22,193 bases of DNA from a virus. The number at the start of each line of letters is the position of its first letter. Positions within the stretch are counted from its first letter, which is position 1. A program made the position numbers and the translations under genes. Below, piece by piece: positions 20,924 through 22,193 of this stretch. The notes under the pieces were generated by a model. That model did not search any database. It saw only the letters and a program-made list of their open reading frames with translations, and was not told where the DNA came from. The stretch is taken from positions 1 through 22,193 of the IMG/VR virus record IMGVR_UViG_3300020477_000945; one strand, 5' to 3'.

Positions 20924-22193
20924 GCGCGCACATCCATTCCGGTTTTTCGCGAACGACATAGTCGGCCGGCCGGTCGACATCGTGGTCCGCTTGCCACTCG
21001 GCTTGTTCCGCGGACCGTTCTTCGGCGCGTCGTTGCTCGGACGCGTCCCAATCTTCCGCGGTCAACGCCGCGTCGCCGGTCAAGCCCCGCCGCGCGTTGT
21101 ATTCGTCGAAGGTTTCACACACGACGCATTGTCGTTCCAACGGGTCCACCGGCATCGGGTCGCCGGCGAACATTTTGTCGATCAACGCCGACTGGCGCGA
21201 ACGGTTTGTAAAACGAATGACGCCGGCGAATACGTTTAGTTCCCGGTCGACTTGCGGCAAAGGATCGTCGTGGTCGATCAACCATTCCGGACAATCGAAC
21301 GCGTGGCGCGTCAGTTGCGTTTCGGTCCCCATTTCGTTTCGGACGAACAGTTCCGCCGACGGCGAACCCATCGCGGACGAATCTTTGGAATAGATTTGGA
21401 CGCGGTTCGACGGACTGGAACCCGGCGCGGTTCCGTTTTGTAGGACCAGGGTTCGCGTTGCCGACGTGCCGATCCCTATTCCGGTCGACCCAATGTGGAC
21501 GTTGGCGTCGTCGGTTAGCACCAGACCGCCCGACGTCCCGGTGACCAGTTGAAAATCCCCCGTGCCGGCCTTGTACCGCAACCGCGCCGCCGTTGGTGAC
21601 GACTCCGTACCGAAATGAATTGTTTGGTTTGCCGAACCGTCCGGGGTCAAAAACGACATTCCGACGGATCCGGAATTCTCGACGACAATGTCGTCGGCGG
21701 ACGTCGACGCGGTCACGGTCCCGGCGGACGCCGTGTGGACGTGTAGCGAACCGTCGGCGTTGTTCGAGTTTATACCGACACCAATCGGCCACAACATTTG
21801 GTGACCATTCATATCGAGATTGCCGCCAAGTTGCGGCGCAGTGTCTTCGCCAATCGACGACATTCCGTCGCCGGAATCGCCCTGCGGACCAGCACTCCCC
21901 GGCACGCCCTGATGGCCCTGGACGCCCTGCGGACCGGCACTCCCCGGCACGCCTTGATGGCCCTGGACGCCCTGCGGACCGGCACTCCCGGCATCGCCCT
22001 GATGGCCCTGGACGCCCTGCGAACCGGCACTCCCCGGCACGCCCTGATGGCCCTGGACGCCCTGCGAACCGGCACTCCCCGGCACGCCCTGATGGCCCTG
22101 GACGCCCTGCGAACCGGCACTCCCCGGCACGCCCTGATGGCCCTGGACGCCCTGCGGACCGGCACTCCCCGGCACGCCTTGATGGCCCTGGAC
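20913..22193 (-). CDS. Collagen-like tail fibre protein, 5' end beyond the window
   Basis: The open frame enters from the right edge, with 426 residues visible to the stop at 20913. The first about 105 residues are Gly-X-Y collagen-like repeats (GVQ-GHQ-GVP-GSA-GPQ pentads). A Ser/Gly linker (SIGEDTAPQLGGNLDMNGHQ), a beta-rich shaft and a charged C-terminal part (from about 330) follow. GGNLDMNGHQ-type motifs are common in phage tail fibres. The real start is not in the window. Any ATG or GTG in the repeats is an internal codon. Confidence 0.87.
   Translation of the reverse strand, partial: VQGHQGVPGSAGPQGVQGHQGVPGSAGSQGVQGHQGVPGSAGSQGVQGHQGVPGSAGSQGVQGHQGDAGSAGPQGVQGHQGVPGSAGPQGVQGHQGVPGSAGPQGDSGDGMSSIGEDTAPQLGGNLDMNGHQMLWPIGVGINSNNADGSLHVHTASAGTVTASTSADDIVVENSGSVGMSFLTPDGSANQTIHFGTESSPTAARLRYKAGTGDFQLVTGTSGGLVLTDDANVHIGSTGIGIGTSATRTLVLQNGTAPGSSPSNRVQIYSKDSSAMGSPSAELFVRNEMGTETQLTRHAFDCPEWLIDHDDPLPQVDRELNVFAGVIRFTNRSRQSALIDKMFAGDPMPVDPLERQCVVCETFDEYNARRGLTGDAALTAEDWDASEQRRAEERSAEQAEWQADHDVDRPADYVVREKPEWMCAHDD
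21879..22193 (-). repeat. 45-bp tandem repeat (7 units seen) coding collagen-like pentads
   Basis: Seven near-identical 45-bp units run from 21879 to 22193, each coding five Gly-X-Y triplets. They differ mainly by Pro/Ser and Val/Asp changes. The array continues off the right edge, and the window happens to end on a unit boundary. It can expand or contract by recombination or slippage. Confidence 0.92.

Noticed and set aside
21879-22193. CRISPR-like array
   Set aside because: Units are joined without spacers and keep one reading frame; it is a collagen-like coding repeat.

Overview
This window looks like about half of the genome of a temperate tailed phage whose host is probably a planctomycete. 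The phage assignment rests on a large terminase subunit, a tyrosine integrase beside an attachment site, a lambda-like replication block (initiator, helicase loader, Sak4-type ATPase, ssDNA-binding protein, RuvC-like resolvase), a lysis region and a collagen-like tail fibre. The planctomycete assignment is an inference. It rests on a DUF1580-type helix-turn-helix protein, a kinase-like/FGE-sulfatase fusion and an integrase of planctomycete style. The DNA is GC-rich, with very frequent GTCG/CGAC words.

Layout. From 1 to 9722 everything reads leftward: a DUF1580-like regulator, a zinc-binding small protein, a C5 DNA methyltransferase, a phage CsrA, the Sak4-type ATPase and its SSB, a PD-(D/E)XK-like protein, a replication initiator, a DnaC-like loader, small conserved phage proteins, a RuvC-like resolvase, a conserved phage protein, a tract of imperfect NNGGC pentamers, a small conserved protein and then TerL, which runs off the left edge. 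Starts and stops are repeatedly fused (ATGA, GTGA), so translation is probably coupled. From 9877 to 13379 three genes read rightward: a small unknown protein, the integrase and a 582-residue pseudokinase-TM-FGE protein. Between the first two lies the 3' half of a tRNA-Pro(GGG) gene, the probable attP core. From 13561 to the right edge genes again read leftward. In transcription order they are: a collagen-repeat tail fibre (running off the right edge), a glycosyltransferase-methyltransferase, an XhlA-like holin candidate, a secreted trypsin-like protease with a collagen-like stalk, small proteins, a permuted papain-like (YiiX-type) hydrolase, an SNase-like protein, a MazG/Nmad-like protein, an HTH-metallophosphoesterase, small proteins and a second secreted trypsin-like protease.

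Phage genes lie on both sides of the partial tRNA, and the tRNA 5' half is missing. The sequence therefore looks like the circular or free phage with an intact attP, not an integrated prophage end. TerL leaving at the left and the tail fibre entering at the right fit a circular map whose missing half would hold portal, capsid and tail genes.

The most interesting items are: a candidate replication origin inside the initiator gene (three related 20-bp palindromic repeats and a (GGAAAA)n tract in the linker-coding part, as in lambda O); a phage-encoded CsrA overlapping the recombinase gene; the pseudokinase-TM-FGE gene sitting alone next to the integrase; two secreted serine proteases in the late region; and a set of helically phased short repeats around attP.
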